From Ephydatia muelleri (Eukaryota > Porifera > Demospongiae > Spongillida > Spongillidae), in assembly GCA_013339895.1 (NCBI GenBank), contig JABACO010000021.1, forward strand, positions 5,788,754 through 5,852,753: a DNA stretch of 64,000 nucleotides, read 5' to 3'. Below the pieces are notes generated by a model. The model had not been told where the DNA came from, searched no databases, and worked only from the letters and a program-made list of their open reading frames with translations. Made by a program: the position numbers and the translations under genes. Positions 35,620 through 47,559 of this stretch are shown piece by piece. Numbering within the stretch: the first letter of the stretch is position 1; each line of letters begins with the position of its first letter.

Positions 35620-36110
35620 ATACCTGACCTTACGGCATGCTAAGAACGGGCTACTGATCAACATGTACGGTCATTTTCACAACGTGTCGAGATAATGAAA
35701 AAACAAATCACTGCGCAGGAACGAATCGAATTGCTTTAAATAACGGCATATATAATGGATGCTATTACGTACGCAGCAGACTCACTTGTGGCGAAGGATC
35801 CATTCTGATACAAATGCACAAGAGTTGACGATCACACTAACTATAGCGCGCAACACTGTTGATTCGGAGGTCCAGAATAGGGGCGGGGTTAAGATGATAT
35901 TCACTGTTGTAGTTATTTGGGTCCATGGCACTTAGATTATCAGGTAGAGATTTTCCAGCTCAGCATGATCTGCGTTTACCTGCCTTTATAGCTTTCCATG
36001 AAAAAAAATGGATAGCAGCCCCATGCAAAGGTAAATGATTTCTATTGCATTGCTCAGCAACTTGGCACGACGAAGGTCATTCAGTATATTAATTCCAAAA
36101 CTAAATCACA
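35620..36110. other. Stretch without recognised features
   Basis: Nothing assignable between the hAT-type element and hairpin element D copy 2. Confidence 0.5.
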
Positions 36111-36874
36111 TGGAACGTTCTATACGAAAATGGGTCTTGTGGATTTTATTTTATAACATAAAATCTAAAGCGATATATCTTCCGAAATATTAACGCTATC
36201 GGGTTCATATTTTTAACACAACATACCACACCATTACTATTTGTGAAAAACCATTTTGGTGTCTTACACATGCGGGGTACCGACGTTTCAAGGTCCGATA
36301 CCCCGTAGGGTTCAAAACGGCCACATCTTCAGGTAGGAGTTTCCAAATCGGTTCATATGTAGAAGGGTCCTACCGCTATTGATTTGTTCTGTTCGTTAAT
36401 TTGTGCTTTATCCGTTATGGAGATACAAGTGTGCAAAGAAATTGCATATTTCCCGGACGTTACGCGCCATTAACGTATTACGAGGACGTCCTCGAAGTCA
36501 GTCGTAATACGTTAATGGCGCGTAACGCCCGGGAAATATGCAATTTCTTTGCACACTTGTATCTCCATAACGGATAAAGCAAAACTTAACGAACAGAACA
36601 AATCAATAGCGGTAGGACCCTTCTACATAGGTACCTATTTTGAACCGATTTGGACACTCCTACCTGAAGATATGGCCGTTTTGAACCCTACGGGGTATCG
36701 GACCTTGAAACGTCGGTACCCCGCACCAAAATGGATTTTCACATATAGTAATGGTGTGGTATGTTGTGTTAAAAATAGGAACCCGATAGCGTTAATATTT
36801 CGGAAGATATATCGATTTAAATTTTATGTTATAAAATAAAATCCACAAGACCCATTTTCGTATAGAACGTTGCA
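36111..36874. mobile_element. Long-hairpin element D, copy 2
   Basis: Almost identical to 21681-22462. The asymmetric centre (about 36481-36510) is reverse-complemented relative to copy 1, so the copy sits in opposite orientation. The right end reads GAACGTTGCA instead of GAACGTTCCA, and the left arm lacks about 16 bp near 36357. Confidence 0.9.
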
Positions 36875-37630
36875 ATTTAGTTTATACACAATTCATTCTA
36901 TACCAAAATCATCATTGTAGTGTATGTCATGAACTACATAAACTGCCAAAAACAAAACTAAAAAGAGTTGCATGCTATTATTATATCCATGCTGTCACTG
37001 TAGTATCACCTCTGATGGATATACAAAGTGCCTAATTCAGGAGGTAATACTATCCAATTGTAACTGTTTTCAGTTTTGTGATGCGATGGAGGAACAATAT
37101 GGGTTCGAATGCTTCAGCTCGACGCAGTTTATGATAGCGTCATTATTGAGCTAGATGATGGACAGAAAGCATTGCTAAATTAACCCTCGAACTGCTAAGG
37201 TAGGCTAATCGTGATGGACATTAACAATTAATCGTATATATAGCTGATATTCACGTCATTCAGATTGCTGCAAAATTCCTTTTTAAAAATGTATTCTTAT
37301 TGGCGTTACCATACAGTGTATATTGTTGCATTAAAATTTCACACATCATAACACTAAATACGATTGTTTGGCCTAATGACTGAATAAGAGCTGCAGGTGC
37401 ATATCTTTAGTGTATTTGAATATTAAAATAATAATAGAAATAGCAACTATAATGAATATGAATCATCTCGCAGGTCCCCTGGTGTACTACTATGATGCGG
37501 ATGCAACAATATTCAAATACACTAGAGCTCATATCCACACGGCTGTTTCGTCCGTGACAATAGGTTTTGTAATTAGATAAAATAAACCGAATTACGGTAT
37601 AGGCGTACAATAAGCTCATTATAAAACAAC
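36875..37630. other. Mostly unassigned, with a 119-bp hairpin
   Basis: 37408-37526 is bounded by AGTGTATTTGAATATT and its complement, a possible tiny MITE. No gene seen. Confidence 0.5.
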
Positions 37631-37634
37631 ATCT

Positions 37635-37884
37635 GGGACAGTTTCCGCGAAAATTGCCCCACGGTTAAAATGTTATAAAAATGCATCGCGCTTGAATCGC
37701 TATGACTTCCCAACGGATAACGCTATCGACTTCCTATTTTCAACACTTCATAGTGAAATGGTGTAGTATGAAGTGTTGAAATGAGGATGTCGATAGCGTT
37801 ATCCGTTGGGAAGTTATAGCGATTCAAACGCGATGCATTCTTATAACATTTTAACCGTGGGGCAATTTTCGCGGAAACTGTCCC
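37635..37884. mobile_element. Short-hairpin element B, 250 bp
   Basis: Starts GGGACAGTTTCCGCG, ends CGCGGAAACTGTCCC, flanked by ATCT on both sides. The whole element is a near-perfect fold-back. The arms carry the blocks GCTTGAATCGCTATGA and GGATAACGCTATCGAC, which also occur in the long-hairpin elements, while the tip GGGA..GTTTCCGCGAAAA is shared with MITE family A. Confidence 0.85.
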
Positions 37885-38176
37885 ATCTAAAGGGCAGTTT
37901 AGCAAAACCTGTTACAGTAATGCAAAATCCTTTAGATGCTAGCTATAAAGCAACCATTTATTAATCCAATACTGTGTATGCGCAAAGAATCGGTTCACAA
38001 TACACTGACAGTTGCGCATCTTGGTGCTTATTTCCGTGTCTAAAATTCGGACGATTTGGTTGCCACTTTTCTCCAAATCCCGCCTTATAAACCCCCTGTT
38101 GAAAGGTAAGAAGTGAACTTCAGAGAGTGGTTAGACATGCTATGAATACCACAGGCTACCGCGCGACCTATACAGG

Positions 38177-41128
38177 TTGTACAACGAAACAAACCACAAA
38201 CTGTTTGTAATCAGTGAATACCGCTGTAAATTGGAAGACCTATGCCGGGCCTGTGGATGCAGGGTAAACAAAGGGTCAAAAGCGGTGAGGAAGCAGGCGG
38301 TAGTATCTGCTACGATAGAACGCCACACATGTGCATACAAGTGTACAAGCTTCACCGAGGAGTTGCTAACCGCTTTCCACTTTGAGTATCCAAAGACTGC
38401 CCCCTGAGATCCACTCTGCAGCAAGTGCGAATTGGTATTAAGGAGGAAGGTTGTAACACAAAAGAAGAAGCGCCCTTACAAGTGCTTACTGAAGCCATAT
38501 GATTGGTTCAGATGGGGTGTTGAGGAGTGCAAGGTAATAGTCAACACTCCAGGGTTGTATGCCTGTCTACAAGGATAGATGGCCCAAACACAGGCCATAT
38601 TCCTGCTGAAATTGTGGAGCACATTATGGCTGTATCACCACCACCAATAATAAAGAACCCCGACAATGAGTGAGCTGGAATGCTCCATCTGTCTGGGTGT
38701 GCTCGCACAACCAATGCAGCTTCCATGTGGCAAACTAGTATGTGCCACTTGTCTGGTAGAGTGGATCCACCTATGTGCTGCACGCTGTCCCTGCTGTCAC
38801 TCCACTGCACCCCTGGAGTGCAAGGATGTCAATCCCGCTTCTAGTCTGATTCAGCAACTCCTGCATGATGTTATGGTGGTGTGTGGCACATGCATGAAAG
38901 CAATCAGCTACGACTCACATTGTTGCACTACTGTCCAACGGCAGGAAATGAAACTTGTTAGTAAAGTCCTGCACCAGATGCTAAATGCTAGTAAGGAGAA
39001 CAGCATACAGATTCCAACAGGAGGGACAGTAAGTTTAGGAGTATATCAGCATTTAAAATTGAACAATGATCTTGTCATACAGCCTTTGAAATTGGTTTGC
39101 GTATCCACATCACGCGAGCACCACTCTCTGAGCTCAGTGTTCACACACGCAAGCGTCGTGTTCATGAGCTTCAGATGACGCGTCAATCCTGAGTGCTGGT
39201 GCCGAGGATGCTGACATCTTGTTTGAGGATGAACTGAGGTGTCTGAGTGAGGAAAGGAAAGAAAAGGTAATCCATGATGCAGGATCACTATTAACATTCC
39301 ACTAAAGCAAGGGCTTGCCATTAAGTTCATGCTTGGTATCTCCTGGTATAGACTAAGGATTCTTAACAGGTTAGCCACATGCAGCACCAAAGGAAATAAC
39401 TTTTCACTTAACTTCTGGTTGAAGCAAGCTGGGGTATACTTAGGCAGTGAGAGAAAGCAGCATGCCCTTAGCAACAAGCTTGTTCATGATAACCTTGAGG
39501 TGGAACTAGCTCCGTTTTCCTTTCAACTCAGCAATGGTGGGGAAGAGCGGCTTTTGCCTATACAAAGGTGGTGGCTATTTCAAGATGAATTTCCAGATTG
39601 TCAACACCCCAGCACCAAATTCTGTCCACAATACATGTGTTTTCTCTTGCTTTGAAGCAAATGACACACTTTCAAACCTCCATGTGGCATTGGACAGATT
39701 CAGAAGTGAAGTGGTACAATGAAGTGGAAGTAAGAAAGAACATTTTTTGTATCAATAATTTACATATTGATTTACATACAGGGACTACAAGTTCAAAGTG
39801 TTCCTCAGTGGCGACTATGATGTATGGACATTCTGGTGCAAGTGGTAAGAACATAAATTTTAAACATGGCTGATGCAACTTCTACCTACATGTAACTTAT
39901 AGGGAAGTCGCCGTGCATTTTATGCCTAATCACCCTAGAGCAGTTGCATATACATTTACTTACTTTGCATGTACTACATTTAGGTCTGCTTACCAGGCTT
40001 GCATGTAACGCAGGGGATTTTCCATAAACTTTTCAGCCTCTTTGAGGAAGCCTGTCACCAGTTGGACCTAAAACTGGCAATGCATTGGGAGGAAGACTCC
40101 ATCAACAGTTCAGAATATGAGGCCTATTCCAACATGTTAAGCAATCTCAGTGCAGCTAAATGCGAACTAGATAGCTTGCAGGAAGAGGAGATTATTCAGC
40201 AGGTGGCAATATACTACTCAATTGTTGATGGCAGCAATGAATTGCTTGCAACAGGTTTTCTATAACTATCCAGTACCTGTCACAAACAAGTTGAAGTCCT
40301 GGTGAGTGAAATGTGCAGTTATTCGCATTCATAATCATTCATATCCTTTGTAAAATTAAAGGAGAATAAGATCACTGCACTAGAACAGAAGATCGGCAAG
40401 GGCTTCAATGTTGATGATGGACCATCATGAAGAGCATCCAATTGTTCCTGAATAGATTGGGAATGTGTCGCCAACACTACTATGGAGGTATTTTTGTTGG
40501 AAACCATGTCCACACAATTCTGTAGGTACCAATATACATGCACAACAGGCGATTACAATGTGATGTTATGCGAGTCATGCATTTCAGCCCTCCAATGTGG
40601 AAGCGCTGCGCTGTGTTCTTGTGCTGCTCAAGACACACCTGTCATAGCTAATGCACAAGACCTTTACATCAAGTTCCGATCCATATTACAGTTCTCAAAA
40701 TGCCATTCTCTATATGATTGCACCACCATTTCACCAGATATGATAAAGTGCCTAGGCAAGTGCTTTTAATATATCAGTTGTTTAATGCATAGGGTGTAAA
40801 CTTTATTTTTTTTTAAAATATGTATTGATGAGGCCATCAAAATGTTGTTTGCAACTCCGGACAGCACATTTGGGGGCAAGTAGAGAACTGTAAAAATGCA
40901 TCTCTTAGAGGACCACATGGTGGACTGGTTTTCAAAACACCAAGCAGGCTGTGGCTTAATGGAGAGCAGGGTGCAGAGTCGATTCATGCTAAATTCAACT
41001 CCTTAGCACGAACTTACTCCGGGATAAGGGATCCTAAACTAAAGCATAATGAAGGAGCACTACCTCAATGTCTCACCCCATTATCAACTGCAGTGCCGCC
41101 GCCAGTGAGAAGGCCAAGGAAAACATGA
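38177..41128 (+). pseudogene. RAG1-like gene, decayed (N-terminal zinc motifs, RING, core fragments)
   Basis: Blocks lie in RAG1 order. (1) 38177-38577: EDLCRACGCRV, then after an in-frame TGA at 38405, PLCSKC and WFRWGVEEC. (2) 38666-39030: a RING-like SELECSICLGVLAQPMQLPC, KLVCATCLVEW and CPCC, then NPASSLIQQLLHDVMVVC. (3) about 39100-39270: TRKRRVHELQMTRQ and ILFEDELRCLSEERKEK, before a GT donor. (4) 39310-39540: LGISWYRLRILNRL, LEVELAPFSFQLSNGGEE. (5) 39534-39720: KGGGYFKMNFQIVN, FSCFEANDTLSNLHVALDRF. (6) 39783-39850: FKVFLSGDYD, MYGHSGASG before a GT donor. (7) 39999-40260: GIFHKLFSLFEEACHQLDL. (8) 40890-41128: MHLLEDHMVDWF, GEQGAESIHAKFNSLARTYS. RAG1 is a DDE recombinase. The expected first-Asp segment between blocks 4 and 5 is missing, and frameshifts and stops occur, so it is probably dead. 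Some joins fit GT-AG introns. No RAG2-like gene or heptamer-type terminal repeats were seen. The RAG1 assignment is by motif order from memory. Confidence 0.6.
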
Positions 41129-41656
41129 ATATTAAATCCAAATGGCGGCACTGTTTTGATATATTCAGCGGTTAAAATACTCACTCATGAGCGCGCGTGG
41201 TAGCGTAACGACAACAAAAACAACTGAAAAAACCTCTTCACCTCCTATAACAACATTTTTAATAAGGCGGGATTTGTAACAAACCTGTGCGATTCGTAGG
41301 TACCCACGCTGTACCATTTATCTTTGAACCGGATGGCTCTTTTTAGAATAAATAGACCGGGAATGAAATTGGTATCATTGTGTTTCAAACGCTTCGCTGC
41401 ACATACTTGTGCCATCAAATCCTAGATATTGTGAAAGATGTGCTTTGAAAACCCTGCTTCCCGGATTACATGTGTTGCTAGGGAGTTAATTAGTCATGTT
41501 GCTAGGTAATTAACATTCATAGTGGGTGTGGGCCTAATGTCCACGTTTCGATGCAATTGTAACAGCCGTGTACATCGAGAGGACATTAATGCATTTTAAG
41601 AATTTTTGATTGGATCAGTGGATAGAGAAAAATTGGAAAATCATAATAATATATAT
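41129..41656. other. Stretch without recognised features
   Basis: Nothing assignable between the RAG1-like relic and the Harbinger-like MITE. Confidence 0.5.
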
Positions 41657-41659
41657 TTA

Positions 41660-41976
41660 GGGGGCTTGTCCAAACTACTTTTGGAAAAATTAGCGTCATT
41701 GTGACGTTAACATATTAACCCCCCCCCCCCCCCCCCCCCTTAACGTCATACTCAATAAACTTTTCGTACGCGTCTCGTGGCACCTTGTAAATGTGTTGCA
41801 CATCTTTCAATACTCCTCCGAAAAGTGTAGTCTGAATAGACATAACTGCTGCCACTAGAGTCAACGCTGCTACAATAAAATTTTCTTAGCGTCATAGCCT
41901 TAACCCCCCCCCCCCCCCCCCCCCCCGAACGTCACAATGACGCTAATTTTTCCAAATATAGTTTGGACAAGCCCCC
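41660..41976. mobile_element. PIF/Harbinger-like MITE, TTA target duplication
   Basis: 317 bp, GGGGGCTTGTCCAAACT at the left and its complement at the right, arms about 50 bp including AAAAATTAGCGTCATTGTGA. TTA on each side (41657-41659, 41977-41979). The 3-bp TTA duplication and GGG start fit PIF/Harbinger. Two poly(C) tracts (about 41720-41739, 41906-41926) lie inside. Confidence 0.8.
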
Positions 41977-41979
41977 TTA

Positions 41980-42614
41980 ATGGCATTTGCACTGAAAAGA
42001 ACAGTGCTAAAAATTATCAAAGAAAAAGTAATTAGTACGTGCGGTCGCGGTCATTACGTAATACAGTAAGTCGTGCTCTACGTCACGAACTAGTTTACGA
42101 ATGTAAGCACGCGATCTCAGATCGGTCCTCAACATATAACCATATTCAAACCCTCTGTTATCAAAGTTATTCAAGATTAAGGTTAGAACGGTCTTGTCTT
42201 TTCCCCATGTTAATTATGGTATTTATAACTTTATTGGATGCAAGGTAGGAATATGTAGTGGAACAAACAAAGTTAGTTATTAAAAGTAATTGTCATGATT
42301 TGCTTTAAAGTTATTAAGGTTTGATAAAATCCACTATGAAATAAAGAAACACCATTTGACAATCATGTAATGCTGAGTTATTAAAAGCAATGTCCATTAA
42401 AAGTGTACTAGTCATTTAGTAATTCAAATTCTTATCCTTGTCTGTCTGGCCTCAATAGTGACTGGGGCTTGAAGGGTTTGCTCGCTGTAATTTCCATCCA
42501 CGGGAGTCATCAACAAAAAAAAAGAAAGTAAAACTGGGGATTGGAGAAGGTGGGGGCTTCAAGGCATTAAATATGAAATAAAAATCAAACAGCCACTACT
42601 TTATGGTCATGTTG

Positions 42615-42615
<1 letters not shown>
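41980..42615. other. Stretch without recognised features
   Basis: No gene or clear repeat seen. Confidence 0.5.

Positions 42616-42677
<62 letters not shown>
42616..42677. repeat. (CA)n microsatellite
   Basis: 62 bp of CA repeats with one TA interruption. Confidence 0.95.
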
Positions 42678-44479
42678 TCTGAGTCAGCACATGTGAGTAG
42701 TAACCCTAATGAAACTGGGTTTCTGGACTCAGTGCTTTTTCTTTTTTTTATTGTTGCATGTAGTTCTCTTCTGAAAGTCATTTTAATTCCCTGCATACAG
42801 CTAGCACGACATGCAATACGCTGCCTCTTGGTGAAATAGAAATATGTTCCATCACTATTGAGAGGCTCCGAAGTCATGATTGTAATTTGCATGTTCTTTT
42901 TTTGTACTTCCCCCCTCCCCGTACGTTCCAAAAGTGGTCCGGCACATGCCGGACTTGCCAGACCTATTTATGAATATGAATTGTGTTATTACTCTTAAAG
43001 GTGTAAAGATAATGTATCACAACTTCTAATTAATTGTAGGATTTATAAACACTGAATCAAACATTTAAATAAATATTAAATTTCTTTTAAGAAAATAAAT
43101 ATTCGAAAAAACTAAATCAAACTTCAAAAGCACTAAATGACTTCTTGCTGATATTTATGGTTGTAAATTTATATCAATTACTAAAATAAACGGTAAGAAA
43201 CAAGGTTGAAAATTACACAGTCCTACTAGATATTTAGCACATTTATAGGACCCTAAAATGTACATGTGCTAAATATAGGTCTGTGTCATTTTCACTAACA
43301 CCCAACCTTGTTTCCTTCCTCTTTACACCACCACCATTCCTATATCCTTCCAAATTTCTCAAATTAGAGAATTATCTTGTATCTGCATGAACTAGTTTAG
43401 AGTTCAATAGCATTTGTGCCATTTATCGTATGAATATATTGTAAACGTTGGTAGTCAAACACTGTTTCAAAAAGGTTGTTATAACAATATGCGTATGGAG
43501 TCGTCATTATACACGATATTTTGTATAACGTCTCATAAACAGTATTTTATACACATGTATACACAACCTTATAACATAGTGAAATGTTTAGGTACATGTG
43601 GTGGGCTTTTAGAAATTTAGGAAGCAGGTCAGTTTATAATAGCACTGCAAAACTTGAAGAGCACATTGCTCATCTCTAATAACAGACCTCTCTGACCACC
43701 AAAAAGATTTGACCTCCAATTTAGACACTCGCATTCACTGGGTCACCATCTCTTCACAGCTCTGGGACATGTGTTTTAGCCAGCTGATGATCCATACCTA
43801 CTACTGTACTCAGTCATGTCACATGTCCGTTAACATGCAAGGCCACAGTAGCAAGGGTAGTCTCATTCCCAGATCCAAAGCTTCACAGCGATGAGTGGAT
43901 TACATCACTGCTATGTTTGGTAGACCTCTGGATCTAGGTGCGAGACTATAGTAAGCGAGGGCCTCTATAAATACTGGCCGTATTTGTGTTGTGACTAATG
44001 CCTCACTGCAACTTTCTCTCACACCTGTACTTGTATACTTACCTTCCTCATTTGAAGCTGAAAGGCAAGTACCTAAAGGCACATTGCAGCATGTTTAGAG
44101 GTTAAATGTAGACTGCCACTTGACAGGAGGTATTATTGCAATGGGAAAGCCTGTGGACAATAGGGGATGGCTCACCATATTAGTGACCTCTGCTATTGTG
44201 AAGGTCATACCAGTTGTGAAGTTGGTCTAACTGTTCTTGACACTCCTGTGTGGCTTCTCAGTGTGCCTAATGCATCAGGTATGTGCAGTGGAGTGTCACC
44301 TTAACAGTTAGAGACAGAGAGGGGAGCATACAGGTGTATCCTGCCATTATGCATCACTGTGATGCATCTGTAGGTATAGCACATAGTGGTTGCTTAACAA
44401 AAGTAGAACGTGCAGTCATCTGGAACAACTGCACTGCTGAACTCCACAATAGCAGAGATCCCTATTGTAATATGTATGT
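42678..44479. other. Mostly unassigned DNA with one small MITE
   Basis: Only the 116-bp inverted-repeat element at 43198-43313 could be defined. Around 44150-44470 there are short open stretches (for example TVRDREGSIQVYP) that might be exon debris, but there are no motifs. Confidence 0.4.
43198..43313. mobile_element. Small MITE with AAACAAGGTTG termini, copy 2
   Basis: Starts AAACAAGGTTGAAAATTAC, ends CAACCTTGTTT. The inner word TAGCACA pairs with TGTGCTA. Related by its ends to 23643-23765. Confidence 0.65.
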
Positions 44480-45858
44480 GTGTGTACAGGTGTGTGTGTG
44501 TGTGTGTATGTGTGTGTACAAGGTGTTGTAATATCTTTAGCCACAATCAGAGTAAACTCATACAGCCACACAAAACTGTTCTATCTATACAGCGCATGCG
44601 CAGAACATGACGTCTCACATACAACAGGTGTGTGTGTGTGTCTGTGTGTGTACAGGTGTGTGTGTGTACACGTGTGTGTACACATGTGTGTGTGTGTGTG
44701 TGTGTACAGGTGTGTGTGTCTGTGTGTGTGCAGGTGTGTGTGTCTGTGTGTGTACAGCTGTGTGTGTGTCTGTGTGTGTACAGGTGTGTGTGTGTGTCTA
44801 TGTGTGTACAGGTGTGTGTGTGTCTGTGTGTGTACACATGTGTGTGTGTGTGTGAGTGTGTACAGGGGTGTGTGTGTCTGTGTGTGTACACATGTGTGTG
44901 TGTACAGGTGTGTGTGTGTGTGTACAGGGTGTGTGTGTGTGTGCAGGTGTGTGTGCGTGTACAGGTGTGTGTGTGTGTGTGTGTGTACACGTGTGTACAC
45001 GTGTGTGTGTACAGGTGTGTGTCTGTGTGTGTACAGGTGTGTGTGTATACAGGTGTGTGTGTGTGTACAGGTGTGTGTGTGTACAGGTGTGTGTATATAC
45101 AGGGTGTGTGTGTGTGTACAGGTGTGTGTATACAGGGTGTGTGTGTGTACAGGTGTGTGTGTGTCTGTGTGTGTACACATGTGTGTGTGTGTGTCTGTGT
45201 GTGTACACATGTGTGTGTGTGTGTCTGTGTGTGTACACATGTGTGTGTGTGTGTCTGTGTGTGTACACATGTGTGTGTGTGTGTCTGTGTGTGTACAGGT
45301 GTGTGTGTATGTTGTGTGTGTCTGTGTGTGTTTGTGTGTGTGTCTGTGTGTGTTTGTGTGTGTGTGTGTGTGTGTACAGGTGTGTGTGTACGGTGTGTGT
45401 ATCTGTGTGTGTACAGGTGTGTGTGTACAGGTGTGTGTGTACAAGTGTGTGTGTACAGGTGTGTGTGTACAGGTGTGTGTGTGTCTGTGTGTGTACACAT
45501 GTGTGTGTGTGTGTCTGTGTGTGTACACATGTGTGTGTGTGTCTGTGTGTGTACAGGTGTGTGTGTGTATGTTGTGTGTGTCTGTGTGTGTTTGTGTGTG
45601 TGTCTGTGTGTGTTTGTGTGTGTGTCTGTGTGTGTTGTGTGTGTGTGTGTGTGTACAGGTGTGTGTGTACGGTGTGTGTATCTGTGTGTGTACAGGTGTG
45701 TGTGTACAGGTGTGTGTACAGGTGTGTGTGTACAAGTGTGTGTGTACAAGTGTGTGTGTACAGGTGTGTGTGTACAGGTGTGTGTGTATGTGTTGTGTTG
45801 TGTGTGTACAGGTGTGTGTGTATGTGTGTGTCTGTGTGTGTGTGTGTGTGTGTGTGTA
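44480..45858. repeat. 1.4-kb TG-rich satellite with TACA/TC interruptions and higher-order units
   Basis: Alternating TG broken at regular points by TACAGG, TACACATG and TCTG. One stretch at about 45165-45290 repeats a roughly 50-bp unit four times. Segments near 45290-45420 and 45545-45700 are near copies of each other. Because the array has few stops, five long frames (Cys/Val-rich or Thr/His-rich) stay open; they are not genes. Confidence 0.95.
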
Positions 45859-47559
45859 CTTTATCTGTACTTTCCATGTCTGTCTATATTTGCATTTACG
45901 TTGTATAACTCCTTATAGAGGGGTTAAAAGTTGTAGAAGCAATACAAAACACTGGTACATGTCTTTACATTCTTGATACAGTAGGTTGGAAAGATGATGT
46001 ATAAACTGTTACACTTTAGATGCTAAAGTAATTTGAGAGTCTCGGTCAGTGTAATGTAGAACTGGATACAATCTTCAAATGGCTTGGAATCACCATTAGT
46101 AATACTGTGAAATACTGGTGATAGGTCTGAGTAATGTTGTTCAAATTGGCGAGCAAGCTCAGCTAACTGCTCCTTTCTTCCAGCTAGAGGATCACACCCG
46201 AAATGGCTTTCCATTGTTATGTGGCCCTAAAATGTGGCATTTCACTGGTTCTGTGTGGGGGTCACACACATGCACACAAACATACACACAGGTATGCCAA
46301 GACAACTCACACACCACCACTATCACTACCACCATCACAAGTTGCATCATTATGTGCACACATGCAGATATTGTGCTTATTACATCTTTTCCTTACACCA
46401 TAACCTGAAATAATTATCTCTGCCGTAGCCATCCCACATGTGTCATTTCTTCATCACGGTACAAGCAAGTGACCCAGTTACTATCACCGCTGGTCAACCT
46501 AGTCTATTACTGACCCAGTTTTTGCACAACTACTTGTCCTACAAGCTAAGCAGGCCTGAGGTATATTTAACGCATTGAATTCTTGTACTTGCTTTTGTGT
46601 GTGAATGTGTGTGTGTGCTTATGTATGTACATGTGTGTCAATTATGTGCATGTATGTGTGTGTACTAGTATACCTCAACAATAATGCTCCATTCTGTTCC
46701 TGCAAGCTTATACTGTGTTATCTATACTATGCACTAGGAACTGAATGAATTCCAATACTTGGACAGTGTAAGTCTCAGTGCTTTGTACCAATTAATGTTT
46801 CCGTATTCTACTCTGTAGCTGCACTTCATGTAGGATGTATAATTTCCTCCCCTCTGCATGCCTCAGTTTACATCAAAATAATTGTGTCAGGTGCTTTTCT
46901 TTTTTAGACATATAGTTTCTACAAATTCGGTCTAAAATACATGTATACTCAAAGAGAAATTGATCTGCAACTATATATTTATATGTTGCAACTGCTTTCA
47001 CATGTATACTTAACGATGATGATTCTAATATCAATTAATGACGCCAACCTGTCAAAATCATGTAGGGGCTCTAGTCTATCCAGCGGCCCGGCCACCCACA
47101 GCCGGTTTCGGCAGCACTACAGTTAACTTTAATGCTTTATCTTTTTGCTGCATAAATGTATCGTTCACAACCTTGCTCCAAATAGCTTATTAGCATGAAC
47201 GTAAATCTGTGTATTTGTCGTCATTATAAAATATTAGTTTGACAGGGATGGAATTCCAGTTCTATATTTAATTTCCGTCATACAGAGCTAGACAGAGCTA
47301 TCTCGGTAGCACAAATGAGTCTACCATTCAATTTGTGAGCCCACGCCGGCGGAATGCTTATTTTTTATCATGTGATAATTTACAATGAATACAATGGCAT
47401 TTCATTTTCACTACATGTATGCGATTGTGTACAGTCTGGCTACCCGACTGATCCTTTGTCGGGTGGAATTAGTAGTTATAAACTTTAAGCTTGTATTAAT
47501 TTATTTTAGTTTTGTATTACCATCTTCTAATGAAAGCGCATTTTGCTAGTCTTCTTCCC
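45859..47559. other. Stretch with one possible exon, otherwise unassigned
   Basis: See the entry at 46023-46183. The rest has no coding or repeat structure that I can support. Confidence 0.4.
46023..46183 (-). CDS. Possible terminal exon, unknown protein
   Basis: On the minus strand an acceptor-like CTCTAG is followed by an open stretch reading GRKEQLAELARQFEQHYSDL and ending FYITLTETLKLL before TAG. It looks like an alpha-helical exon. No upstream exons or family were identified, so it may be debris. Confidence 0.3.

Noticed and set aside
37105..37120. GGGTTCGAATGC, resembling a tRNA T-arm
   Set aside because: No matching acceptor, D or anticodon arms around it.
38541..38810. Minus-strand 89-codon frame
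   Set aside because: Antisense to the RING-coding block of the RAG1-like relic.
44480..45976. Five long open frames of 350-498 codons on both strands
   Set aside because: They are products of the stop-free TG/CA satellite; composition is only Cys/Val or Thr/His and no splice or start context exists.
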